From assembly GCF_000763385.1 (NCBI RefSeq), contig NZ_JQFA01000002.1, positions 2,418,001-2,482,000 of the forward strand: DNA of 64,000 nt, given 5' to 3'. Under the pieces are notes generated by a model. It was not told the origin of the DNA. It worked only from the letters and a program-made list of their open reading frames with translations, and ran no database searches. Within the stretch, counting starts at the first letter, position 1. Each line of letters starts with the position of its first letter. The DNA is from Leptolyngbya sp. KIOST-1. Lineage in GTDB: Bacteria; Cyanobacteriota; Cyanobacteriia; Phormidesmidales; Phormidesmidaceae. This document shows positions 16,974-24,548 of the stretch, piece after piece. The translations under genes were made by a program, and so were the position numbers.

Positions 16974-17591
16974 CTATGGCTCAGCTATTTGCCAGTTCGA
17001 GTTGATCAAGCTGGTCAGCACGTGGTCTTGCCACTGGCCATTGATAAACAGGTAGTCGCGGGCAGTACCTTCAATTTGAAACCCCAGGCGCTTGAGCACG
17101 TTGGCGCTACGGTGGTTATGGGGCATGTAGTTGGCCATGATTCTGTGCAGGTTTAGCTCGTCAAAAGCGTAGGTAATCAGCCGCTGACCCGCTTCGGTCA
17201 TGTAGCCCTGGCCCTGGTGCTGGGCCGAGAGGCTGTACCCGAGGGTGGCCCCGTGGAGGGCTCCCCGCACAATCGTATTGAGGTTGATGGTGCCAATCAG
17301 CGTTTGAGGTTCTGACTGAAGCCACATCAGCAGCTTGACCCCAGAACCGTTGAAAAAGTCGGTTTCCCTTGCCGCCAGCACCGTTTGCCAGAATTCGTGG
17401 GTGTAGAAATTGGCCGGGCGCTGAGGCTCAAAAGGTTCTAGGTAGGCGCGATTGAGCTGGTAGTACTGCAAAATGGCCGGAATGTCGGCGGCGGTGCCCA
17501 GGCGCAGCAGCAGGCGCTGGGTCTTTAGCTCAGGTCGTTTGGTCACGATCGCCGCCCATAGTAAGGGTTCACCGAGGTTTGAGTTGATCAT
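16974..17591 (-). CDS. RimJ/RimL-type GNAT N-acetyltransferase
   Basis: The 205-residue protein carries the GNAT fold. The opening strand is LKTQRLLLRLGTAADIPAIL. The acetyl-CoA loop is QHQGQGYMTEAGQRLI, and the C-terminal block is NLHRIMANYMPHNHRSANVL. These are typical of RimJ/L-like enzymes acetylating ribosomal proteins or other amino termini. The substrate is not determinable. It is divergent from purH by about 100 bp. The likely ATG leaves a nine-residue leader before the fold. Confidence 0.87.
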   Translation of the reverse strand: MINSNLGEPLLWAAIVTKRPELKTQRLLLRLGTAADIPAILQYYQLNRAYLEPFEPQRPANFYTHEFWQTVLAARETDFFNGSGVKLLMWLQSEPQTLIGTINLNTIVRGALHGATLGYSLSAQHQGQGYMTEAGQRLITYAFDELNLHRIMANYMPHNHRSANVLKRLGFQIEGTARDYLFINGQWQDHVLTSLINSNWQIAEP

Positions 17592-17692
17592 CTGGGCTTA
17601 TCCGCTGGTGGGGTAAGTGGGTAGGTGGGAGGGGCGGGTGGGGTGGGCTTTTTCGGTATAGTAGGGGTCTGCAAAATCGAGGATAGAGAGCT

Positions 17693-19240
17693 ATGGCGCG
17701 CCTGGCACTGTTAAGCGTATCGGATAAAACCGGGCTAGTGGAGTTGGCCAAAACTCTGGTGGAGGAGTTTGAGTTTGATCTGATCAGCAGTGGCGGGACG
17801 GCAAAGGCGATCGCAGCGGCCAATCTCCCCGTTACTAAAGTATCGGACTACACCGGGTCGCCGGAAATTCTCGGCGGTCGGGTGAAGACGCTGCACCCCA
17901 AGATCCACGGCGGCATTTTGGCCCGGCAAAATTTACCAGAAGACCAGAAAGACCTGGCCGACAACGGCATTCGCCCCCTGGACCTGGTGGTGGTCAACCT
18001 CTACCCCTTTGAGCAGACGATCGCCAAAGACGGTGTGACCATGGCCGAGGCGATCGAGAACATCGACATTGGTGGACCGACTCTGCTGCGGGCGGCGGCA
18101 AAGAACCACGCCCACCTGACGGTGCTGTGCAGTGCCGAGCAGTACGGGCCGTACCTGGAGGCGCTGCGGACCAGCGAGGGACAGGTTCCCCTGACCTTTC
18201 GCCAGGAGTGTGCGCGGGCGGCCTTTTGGCACACCGCCAGCTACGACCAGGCGATCGCCACCTACCTCACCGCAGCGACCGGCGAACCCGACACCCTACC
18301 CCAGCAGTGGGCGCTGACCGGTCGCCAGCAGGCTACCCTGCGCTACGGCGAGAACCCCCACCAGACAGCCGCCTGGTACCGCACCGGCTCGGTGCCCACC
18401 GGCTGGGCCGGAGCCGAGCAACTCCAGGGCAAAGAGCTGAGCTACAACAACCTGGTGGATCTCGAGGCGGCCCGGCGGATGATTGCAGAATTTCCGAGCG
18501 ATCGCCCTGCTGCTGCCATCCTCAAGCACACCAACCCCTGCGGCGTTGCCATGGGCGACACCCTGGCCACCGCCTACCGCCGCGCCTACGATGCCGACGA
18601 TGTCTCAGCCTTTGGCGGCATTGTGGTGCTCAACCGCGCCATCGACGCCGACACGGCCCAGCAGCTCACGGGTACGTTCCTGGAGTGCATCGTCGCGCCG
18701 GGATGCGACGGCACGGCACGGGAAATTCTGGCCAAAAAGCAGAACCTGCGGGTGCTGGTGCTGGAGGATCTGCTCACCGGGCCGAAGCAGGTGGTGAATG
18801 CGATCGCAGGCGGATTTCTGCTGCAAGCCCCCGACACCTACCGCGACGACCCCGCCACCTGGCAGATTGTCACCGAGGCCCAACCCACCGAGGCCGAACT
18901 AGCCGAAATGCTGTTTGCCTGGCGGGTGGTGAAACATGTGAAATCGAATGCGATCGTGGTCACCCATCAGCAGCAGACCCTCGGCATTGGGGCCGGGCAG
19001 ATGAATCGGGTAGGCTCAGTCAGTATTGCCCTGGCCCAGGCGGGGGGCAAAGCCCAGGGTGCGGTGCTCGCCAGCGACGGCTTCTTTCCCTTTGACGACT
19101 CGGTTCGCACCGCAGCGGCAGCGGGCATTCGTGCCGTGGTGCAGCCCGGCGGCAGCCGCCGCGACGAAGATTCAATTAAAGCCGCCAACGAGCTGGGCCT
19201 GATCATGGCCATGACCGGCGTGCGGCATTTCCTGCATTAA
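17693..19240 (+). CDS. purH: Bifunctional AICAR transformylase/IMP cyclohydrolase
   Basis: This enzyme performs the last two steps of IMP synthesis. The N-terminal MGS-like cyclohydrolase domain (residues 1 to about 190) shows ISSGGTAKAI and GGRVKTLHPKIHGGIL. The C-terminal transformylase domain has the signature AAAILKHTNPCGVA, with the catalytic Lys-His. At 515 residues the length is normal. The last residues (MTGVRHFLH) match the conserved end of the family. It is a single-gene unit; yidD is convergent downstream. Confidence 0.97.
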   Translation: MARLALLSVSDKTGLVELAKTLVEEFEFDLISSGGTAKAIAAANLPVTKVSDYTGSPEILGGRVKTLHPKIHGGILARQNLPEDQKDLADNGIRPLDLVVVNLYPFEQTIAKDGVTMAEAIENIDIGGPTLLRAAAKNHAHLTVLCSAEQYGPYLEALRTSEGQVPLTFRQECARAAFWHTASYDQAIATYLTAATGEPDTLPQQWALTGRQQATLRYGENPHQTAAWYRTGSVPTGWAGAEQLQGKELSYNNLVDLEAARRMIAEFPSDRPAAAILKHTNPCGVAMGDTLATAYRRAYDADDVSAFGGIVVLNRAIDADTAQQLTGTFLECIVAPGCDGTAREILAKKQNLRVLVLEDLLTGPKQVVNAIAGGFLLQAPDTYRDDPATWQIVTEAQPTEAELAEMLFAWRVVKHVKSNAIVVTHQQQTLGIGAGQMNRVGSVSIALAQAGGKAQGAVLASDGFFPFDDSVRTAAAAGIRAVVQPGGSRRDEDSIKAANELGLIMAMTGVRHFLH

Positions 19241-19278
19241 GAAATCCTCAAGCGGTGCGATCGCTGCGCGGATGCACC

Positions 19279-19515
19279 CTACTCCTGGGATGACTCAGCC
19301 GCCCCCTCCGGCACGGGGTCGTAGCCACCGGGGTGAAAGGGGTGACAGCGCGTGATCCGCCGCGCCGCCAGCCAGCTACCTTTCACAGGGCCAAACCGCT
19401 CGATCGCCGTCAGCGCATACTGGGAACAGGTGGGGTCAAACCGACAGGTAGGCGGAAACAGCGGCGAAATCAGCCGCCGATAGCCGTGGATGAGCAGGAG
19501 TAAAAGACGCTTCAT
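19279..19515 (-). CDS. yidD: Membrane protein insertion efficiency factor YidD
   Basis: The 78-residue protein has the family's amphipathic N-terminal helix ([17 protein letters not shown]). The three conserved cysteines lie in [10 protein letters not shown] and [15 protein letters not shown]. YidD assists YidC-mediated insertion of membrane proteins and acts at the inner face of the membrane. It is usually next to rnpA/yidC, which are absent here. The start is ATG at 19515. Confidence 0.94.
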   Translation of the reverse strand: MKRLLLLLIHGYRRLISPLFPPTCRFDPTCSQYALTAIERFGPVKGSWLAARRITRCHPFHPGGYDPVPEGAAESSQE

Positions 19516-19527
19516 GCGTCTATTTTA

Positions 19528-19568
19528 TCGGGTGTCGGGTGTCGGGTGTCGGGTGTCGGGTGTCGGGT
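19528..19568. repeat. Tandem heptanucleotide repeat (TCGGGTG)
   Basis: Five perfect copies of TCGGGTG plus six bases of a sixth run without interruption just upstream of yidD. Short tandem heptamers of this kind (STRR) are known between genes of filamentous cyanobacteria. It is not a CRISPR, since there are no spacers. Confidence 0.9.
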
Positions 19569-19602
19569 CTACGGTTTGCGGTGTACGGTGCACGGCAAAA
19601 CC

Positions 19603-19644
19603 GAAAACCGTGAACCGAAAACCGTGAACCCAAAACCTGAAACC
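19603..19644. repeat. Tandem 14-bp repeat (GAAAACCGTGAACC)
   Basis: Two perfect copies and a third diverged copy (CAAAACCTGAAACC) stand in a row. The preceding bases (CGGTTTGCGGTGTACGGTG) are partly complementary, so the region could fold back. It lies between the heptamer run and the coiled-coil gene. Confidence 0.8.
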
Positions 19645-19659
19645 CGATCCTCCCCCCCC

Positions 19660-20016
19660 TCAATAGTCCAGCATCAACGTGTTGTAATCCTCCGGAACCT
19701 GGCTGCTGCGCTCGGGCAGGTAGACATTGGCGCTGGGGGCGAAGTGGGCGTTCTGGGGTCTGGCGGCGGCGGGAGCCTGGGTTTTCTGGCGCAGGTGGAT
19801 GGCCTGGACATCCAGGCCCTCGGTGGCCTGCTCGATTTCGGCCAGGCGATCGCACAGCCGCTGGCGGCGCTCGTCGATGTATTCCAGCTCCTGCTGGAGG
19901 CGCTTTTTCTCGACGGTGAGCTTGTACATATCGAGGTACTGGGCCGCTTCAGTCTGCTGGCGCGGCATGGTGCTCACTTTGGGGAAAATTCGGCGAGGAG
20001 CGCGTTTGGCGTTCAT
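19660..20016 (-). CDS. Small basic coiled-coil protein, possibly GvpV-like
   Basis: The 118-residue protein has a basic N-terminus (MNAKRAPRRIFPKVSTMPRQ). A strong coiled coil follows at about residues 25-75 (YLDMYKLTVEKKRLQQELEY, then IDERRQRLCDRLAEIE), and the Pro/Ala-rich tail is probably disordered. The STMPR motif followed by tyrosine and a heptad coil recalls the cyanobacterial gas vesicle accessory protein GvpV from memory. No other gvp gene is in the window, so any gas-vesicle role is unproven. An internal ATG at the STMPR motif would remove 16 residues. Confidence 0.65.
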   Translation of the reverse strand: MNAKRAPRRIFPKVSTMPRQQTEAAQYLDMYKLTVEKKRLQQELEYIDERRQRLCDRLAEIEQATEGLDVQAIHLRQKTQAPAAARPQNAHFAPSANVYLPERSSQVPEDYNTLMLDY

Positions 20017-20111
20017 GGCAATATCGGGGGGCTAGGTCTCACAGCGTTATCTTGCCCATTGGGGTCAGCCAATTCCCAGCGCTGCACATTTTTTAGCAAT
20101 ATTGCCAGGGG

Positions 20112-21161
20112 TCACGCCTCGGCCAGCACCCGGGCCACCGCATCGACCACATCCAGCCCCACGTTGTCGCCCTCCCGGTTGGTGGCGGCGGCGATGGTAG
20201 TGGGGCGACCCGCCAGCGCCGAAAAGTGAAAGGCCGCGATCGAATAGCCTGGCCCGCCGCCATTGTGCCCCATCACTCTGCCGTAGGGCGAGGCCGTGTC
20301 TATAAATAGCCCCAGCCCGCAGCCTACATTCTGGAGCGGTGGATGAGCCCCCAGACTGTGCACCGGCTGAGCCATCTGCTCTACCAGGGATGGATCGAGG
20401 ATCTGCCCGGTGAACAGAGCATCCACCATCGCCGCCAGCTCGGGCGCGGTGGAAACCACCACCCCGTGGGATACCCAGCCGGGATGGTAGCGCTGGGACA
20501 TATCCTGCAAGTCTTCGCCAAAGGTCGAGGTGTAGCCCGGCATTAGCCCTCTGACGTCATCGAGAGAGGTGGCGACAAAGGTGTGCTTCAACGCCAGGGG
20601 GGTAAAGAACACCTCGTCTAAGCAGGCCTGCAGCGATCGCCCCGTGACGGTTTCCAGAAGCAGCTTCAGCGCCAGATAGCCCAGGTTGGAGTAGGCCCAG
20701 CCCTGGCCGGGCTCAAATAGCAGCCCCCGCGCCTGAATCACCGCCAGAAACCGATCCACAGACCAGGGCTGCTCGGGGATTGTCTTCACCGCCTCGCTGT
20801 AGGCGGGCAGACCACCGTAGTCGGGCAAACCGCTGGTGTGGCTCAGAAGTTGGCGCAGGGTCAGCGGCGTTGCCACCGGGAAGTCGGGCCAGTAGCGCTG
20901 AAGGGGGGCTTCGAGATCAAGCTGACCCTGGTTGACCAAATGCAGCACTGCCGCTGCCATCAGGGTTTTGGTGACGCTGTAGATGTAGAAGCTGGCATGC
21001 TCAGGCAGGGGCTGGGTCTGGGAGAGGTCTCGATAGCCCACGCCGAGGTTGAGCCAGGGCTGGTTGTCAATGCGGAGGGCGATCGCCGCCCCCGGCATTT
21101 GCGCCTGAGTCAGAACACGCTCCACCGCTGCCACAATCGCCGCCCGCCTACTTGAATCCAC
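20112..21161 (-). CDS. Serine hydrolase of the beta-lactamase/PBP-like family
   Basis: The 349-residue protein has the class C motifs. SVTK at residues 62-65 supplies the nucleophile Ser62 and Lys65. YSN is at 157-159, and the KTG-like element is HNGGGPG near the C-terminus. There is no signal peptide, so it is probably cytoplasmic and acts as an esterase or D-aminopeptidase-like enzyme rather than a beta-lactamase. The stop of the adjacent LysR gene is only two bases from this start, so the two form one minus-strand transcript. Confidence 0.87.
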   Translation of the reverse strand: MDSSRRAAIVAAVERVLTQAQMPGAAIALRIDNQPWLNLGVGYRDLSQTQPLPEHASFYIYSVTKTLMAAAVLHLVNQGQLDLEAPLQRYWPDFPVATPLTLRQLLSHTSGLPDYGGLPAYSEAVKTIPEQPWSVDRFLAVIQARGLLFEPGQGWAYSNLGYLALKLLLETVTGRSLQACLDEVFFTPLALKHTFVATSLDDVRGLMPGYTSTFGEDLQDMSQRYHPGWVSHGVVVSTAPELAAMVDALFTGQILDPSLVEQMAQPVHSLGAHPPLQNVGCGLGLFIDTASPYGRVMGHNGGGPGYSIAAFHFSALAGRPTTIAAATNREGDNVGLDVVDAVARVLAEA

Positions 21162-21163
21162 AC

Positions 21164-22081
21164 CTAAACCTCAGTGCTTTGACAGACCGCTTGAATAATT
21201 TGCCGCAGCCAGAGGTTGGCGGGATCGCGGTCTTTGAGCTTGCTCCAGGCCATGGAGATCGGCCAGGTCGGCAAGTTTAGTGGAATCTCAAACGACTGTA
21301 CCTGATAGTGCTGAACAAAGTGTTTTTCTAAACAGGAGGGAATGGCGGCTAGCAAGTCAGAGGCGGCGATCGCCGAGGGTAGCGCAAACCAGAAGGGCAC
21401 CGTCAGCGCAATCCGCCGCTGCAACCCCTGTTCTGCCAGGGTCTGATCCACAATGCCCGTGGCATCGCGCCGCAGGGTAAAGAGCGCGTGGGGGAAGGCA
21501 ACAAATTTTTCCTGGCTAACGCTGCCTTTTTGGAGGGCGGGGTGCCCCCCTCGACAGACCCCAACAAACCGCTCTGACAGCAAATTCTCCTTGAGAATGT
21601 GATTGGGCAACTGGGCAAACGTTCCTAGCGCCACGTCAATTACTCCGCCTTCGAGGAGTTCTACGAACGACTCTTTCTCCACAGTGATGAAGCGCAGATC
21701 AATGAATGGAGCTTGATTGCTAAGCAACTCCAGCAGTTTTGGCACGACCAAACTGGCGAAATAGTCGGAGGCGGCCAGGGTAAACACCTGCCGTGAATTT
21801 GCTGGACTAAAGGTTGGGAATGCGGCGAGGGCGGCCCGGATGGTATCCAGGGCGGCGGCAACCTGGGGGGCGATCGCATCGGCCTTTGCCGTGGGTTTCA
21901 TCTCACGCCCCACACGCACAAACAGGTCATCACCAAGCAGCGATCGCAGCCGACCCAGGGCTGCACTCATAGCGGGCTGTCCGACGTGGATGCGCTGGGC
22001 CGCCCCGGTAACGCTGCGCTCAGCGTGCAGCGCCTCAAAGGCCACCAGCAGGTTCAGATCAATGGCACTCAAATCCATCAC
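21164..22081 (-). CDS. LysR-family transcriptional regulator (NodD/LinR-like)
   Basis: The 305-residue protein has an N-terminal winged helix-turn-helix (RSVTGAAQRIHVGQPAMSAA, then LGRLRSLLGDDLFVRVGREM). The GDDLFVR-type wing is typical of the NodD/PcaR-like branch. The effector domain is complete. It is divergent from two tandem SDR genes with a 105-bp gap, which suggests it controls them, and it is co-directional with the serine hydrolase gene downstream. Tandem ATGs at 22081 and 22078 are equivalent. Confidence 0.9.
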   Translation of the reverse strand: MMDLSAIDLNLLVAFEALHAERSVTGAAQRIHVGQPAMSAALGRLRSLLGDDLFVRVGREMKPTAKADAIAPQVAAALDTIRAALAAFPTFSPANSRQVFTLAASDYFASLVVPKLLELLSNQAPFIDLRFITVEKESFVELLEGGVIDVALGTFAQLPNHILKENLLSERFVGVCRGGHPALQKGSVSQEKFVAFPHALFTLRRDATGIVDQTLAEQGLQRRIALTVPFWFALPSAIAASDLLAAIPSCLEKHFVQHYQVQSFEIPLNLPTWPISMAWSKLKDRDPANLWLRQIIQAVCQSTEV

Positions 22082-22092
22082 GCAATCATTGA

Positions 22093-22107
22093 ATCAATTT
22101 GACTGAT
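22093..22107. promoter_or_regulatory. Candidate LysR-type binding box
   Basis: ATCA-N7-TGAT is a dyad of the T-N11-A type that LysR proteins bind. It is 12 bp upstream of the LysR start and about 80 bp upstream of the first SDR gene. Short dyads arise easily by chance. Confidence 0.3.
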
Positions 22108-22186
22108 GGTTTTTATCTTGAATATCGATTTGATTTATCTATAGCTTCCTATTAGGTTAGGAATTAAGCAAGCTAGGAAACCAGAA

Positions 22187-22837
22187 ATGACTGAACTGTG
22201 TGTGATTTTGGGCATGGGCGAGGGCAACGGTATGGCGATCGCCCGCCGATTCGCCCGAGAAGGCTTCACCATCGCCATGGTGGCCCGCAACGAGGACAAG
22301 CTCCGGGGCTACCAGTCCACGCTGCAAAGCGAGGGCATCACCGCCCACTATTTTTTGGCCGATGCCGGGGATGAGGTGGCGCTGACGGCGGCTTTTGAGC
22401 ACATTCAGGCCCAGCTGGGTACGCCGAGGGTGCTGGTCTACAACGCCGCCGTGCCCCGCATGGAGAGCGTTTTGCAAACCAGTTACGACACCCTGGTGAG
22501 CGACTTTCAGGCTAATGTAGCGGGGGCGATCGCCTGCGTCCAGGCTGTTCTCCCCGCTATGCAAACCGCTCAAAAGGGGACAATCTTGTTCACGGGCGGC
22601 GGCTTTGCCCTCTATCCCCATCCCGACTTTGTGTCCCTCGCCATCGGCAAGGCGGGCCTGCGCGTGCTGGCCAACACCCTCCACGCGGCCCTGGCCGACT
22701 CGCCTATCAAGGTGGGCACCATCACCATTACAGGCACGGTCAATGGCGACGACCCCAGGTACAGCAGCGACCTGATCGCCGAAGAGTACTGGAAACTCCA
22801 CACTGCGGATAATGGGGAGTACGAAACCATCTATTGA
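22187..22837 (+). CDS. Atypical short-chain dehydrogenase/reductase (SDR)
   Basis: The 216-residue protein has a Rossmann fold with a modified cofactor loop (VILGMGEGNGMAIARRF). The NAA-type motif appears as VYNAAVP. At the catalytic site the usual Tyr-x-x-x-Lys reads Leu-Ala-Ile-Gly-Lys, and the usual Ser lies in a TGGG segment. Thus Lys is kept but Tyr and Ser are missing. It may bind a nucleotide without classical reductase activity, or use another residue. The next SDR gene begins 10 bp downstream. Confidence 0.85.
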   Translation: MTELCVILGMGEGNGMAIARRFAREGFTIAMVARNEDKLRGYQSTLQSEGITAHYFLADAGDEVALTAAFEHIQAQLGTPRVLVYNAAVPRMESVLQTSYDTLVSDFQANVAGAIACVQAVLPAMQTAQKGTILFTGGGFALYPHPDFVSLAIGKAGLRVLANTLHAALADSPIKVGTITITGTVNGDDPRYSSDLIAEEYWKLHTADNGEYETIY

Positions 22838-22847
22838 GGAGTCGCCC

Positions 22848-23549
22848 GTGGACCAAGCCGCCAAAACCGTTGTCGTTGTCGGTGCCAGTCGCGGCATTGG
22901 GGCAGCGGTGGCCCAGCATTTTGCCGACCGGGGAGACACCGTTTGGTCAGTATCCCGCAGTCCGGCGGTGGCAGGGGAGTGGATCCAGGCAGATATTTCC
23001 GGCCCGGAGGGGATTGGGGCGATCGCCCGCGCCCTGGGCAACACCCCCCTCGATGCCCTGCTGTTTATGGGCGGGGTGTGGGAGGAGGGGGCGTTTACCG
23101 ACGCCTACGACTTCAGGGCCAGTTCCGACGCCGAAACGCGGTTTGTGATCGCCGTCAACACCATTGCCCCGATCGAGATCACCCGCGCCCTGGCGGCCAA
23201 CCTGGCCCAGACAGCCAATCCCCGCGCCCTCTACATCGGTGCCCTCACCGGCCTGGACAACTGCGCCTCGCCGGAGGTGGCCAACACCGCCGCCAAGTTT
23301 GGGCTGCAAGGGGCGGTGCAGTCGCTGCGGCTGGCGCTGGGCGTTCAGAATATTGGTTTCACGGTGATTAACCCCGGCAACGTGGCCACCGAGGAAGTCC
23401 TGCTCGACATTGAGGAAGGGCGGTTCGGCCCGCAGACGCCGATTCCGATGGCGGTGATCACCGGGGCGATCGACTGGCTGCTGAGCCTGCCGCCTGCGGT
23501 GGATGTGCCAGAGTTGAACCTGTGGCAGCGATCGCCCGGGAACAGCTAG
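22848..23549 (+). CDS. Second atypical SDR-family protein
   Basis: The product of about 233 residues starts with a typical cofactor loop (VVVGASRGIGAAVAQHF). The Tyr-x-x-x-Lys position reads Asn-Thr-Ala-Ala-Lys, so the catalytic Tyr is absent here too. The later PG motif (VINPGNVATE) is kept. A GTG start at 22848 has GAGGAG seven bases upstream and follows the first SDR stop by 10 bp. A longer frame from 22812 would overlap the first gene and has no ribosome site. The pair is probably one operon under the divergent LysR. Confidence 0.84.
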   Translation: MDQAAKTVVVVGASRGIGAAVAQHFADRGDTVWSVSRSPAVAGEWIQADISGPEGIGAIARALGNTPLDALLFMGGVWEEGAFTDAYDFRASSDAETRFVIAVNTIAPIEITRALAANLAQTANPRALYIGALTGLDNCASPEVANTAAKFGLQGAVQSLRLALGVQNIGFTVINPGNVATEEVLLDIEEGRFGPQTPIPMAVITGAIDWLLSLPPAVDVPELNLWQRSPGNS

Positions 23550-23622
23550 AACGGCCCCACTCACCCGTGCACCGCCCGCACCAGCAGCGGCGATCGCCGC
23601 AGACCTGGGGTAGAGTAGCATC

Positions 23623-23660
23623 GTCTCAACCCCCATCCTCCAACCCCATGGCGTTGAGAC
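23623..23660. repeat. Short inverted repeat GTCTCAAC ... GTTGAGAC
   Basis: Eight-base perfect arms are separated by 22 bp in the gap between the SDR pair and the small membrane protein. It could be an operator or a loose hairpin; there is no T-run. Confidence 0.35.
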
Positions 23661-23820
23661 AAATCTCTCAGAAGCTCCAACGTCCTCTAAACGGGAGCAT
23701 CGGCACCCCTAGCCGGTAGGCGTACTACTGTCCAACCAGGGCTGTTGGTCGTCTTCGGGGTCTCCATGATAGAAAAACGTCCACTCTCATTGGCTCGCGT
23801 CTGCGCCTAGGGGTACAAGC

Positions 23821-24192
23821 ATGGCTCGTTTCTACCGCTCCTGGGATCGCACCCTGGTCTTGATTGGCCCCCTCTCTTGGCCCGTGGCAGTGATGGGTGT
23901 CCTGGGTACTATCCTGCTCATCCGATCACCCTGGATCGAGCTAACGGCCGCGTCCTATGCGTTCGCCCTGCTGGTCTGGCTGCATGGGCTGCTCACTGCC
24001 GTCCTGATCGGGCGGGTTGTCCTGAGCTGGTTCCGTGGACGGCGGCTGGGCAGCTGGCTTCGCCGAGGCCTGGCATATTACCTGGGTATGCCGCTGATTA
24101 CCCTGGGGATGTTGTGGCTGACAGTCGGTCCCCGCGGTACCGCAGGCGTAATCCGCTATATATTGCGCTTTCCGCTACTCATTGGGCGATGA
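23821..24192 (+). CDS. Small hypothetical membrane protein
   Basis: The 123-residue frame predicts three membrane helices (about residues 13-34, 42-70 and 88-103) separated by Arg-rich loops (SWFRGRRLGSWLRR), consistent with the positive-inside rule. I recognise no family. It begins 270 bp after the SDR pair and its stop overlaps the start of the decayed lipocalin-like gene. Real-gene status is moderately supported by the coherent hydrophobic pattern. Confidence 0.5.
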   Translation: MARFYRSWDRTLVLIGPLSWPVAVMGVLGTILLIRSPWIELTAASYAFALLVWLHGLLTAVLIGRVVLSWFRGRRLGSWLRRGLAYYLGMPLITLGMLWLTVGPRGTAGVIRYILRFPLLIGR

Positions 24193-24535
24193 TTCCCACT
24201 GACCTCCACCTGGGCACCTGGCGGCTGGTCGCCGTCCGCGCCATCCACCCCCACGGTTCCGTAGTGCCCGACGCCTCGGGTCCCAATTCCAGCGGATTGC
24301 TCACCTACACCGCCAACGGGTAACTGCTGGGGCGATCGCCAGAGGGAATCGTGCCCCCTTTAGCCAGCCCGTAAGATCGCCCTTCAGCAGCGAAATGGAG
24401 CAGATCTCCCTCGCCGAACTGGCCCAGGCCTTCACAGCTTCAGCGCCTACGCGGGCACCTAAGCGTTCGACGGCAATAGGGTCACCCACCACCTGACGGT
24501 GGCCTCCATTCCCAATCGAACGGGCTATAACCGAC
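24189..24535 (+). pseudogene. Decayed lipocalin-like (Lipocalin_5-type) gene
   Basis: An ATG at 24189 opens LHLGTWRLVAVRAIHPHGSV and continues to GLLTYTANG, then stops at 24321. Homologous sequence resumes in shifted frames: ISLAELAQAF near 24400, then HSFSAYAGT, an in-frame TAA, and AFDGNRVTHHLTVASIPNRT. The order and wording match the small lipocalin-like domain (Lipocalin_5), where Gly-Thr-Tyr would stand at the stop. At least one early stop or frameshift, one more frameshift and one nonsense codon are needed to explain this. The end is lost at the convergent ffh gene. Loss of function is near certain if no sequencing error is involved. Confidence 0.7.
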
Positions 24536-24548
24536 GGGCCGGGGGCGT

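Noticed and set aside
19528-19568. Possible CRISPR array
   Set aside because: The repeats are seven bases long and contiguous, with no spacers and no cas genes nearby.
20112-21161. Antibiotic-resistance beta-lactamase
   Set aside because: The motifs fit the wide class C-like serine hydrolase family, but there is no signal peptide for periplasmic action and the sequence resembles esterase/peptidase members.
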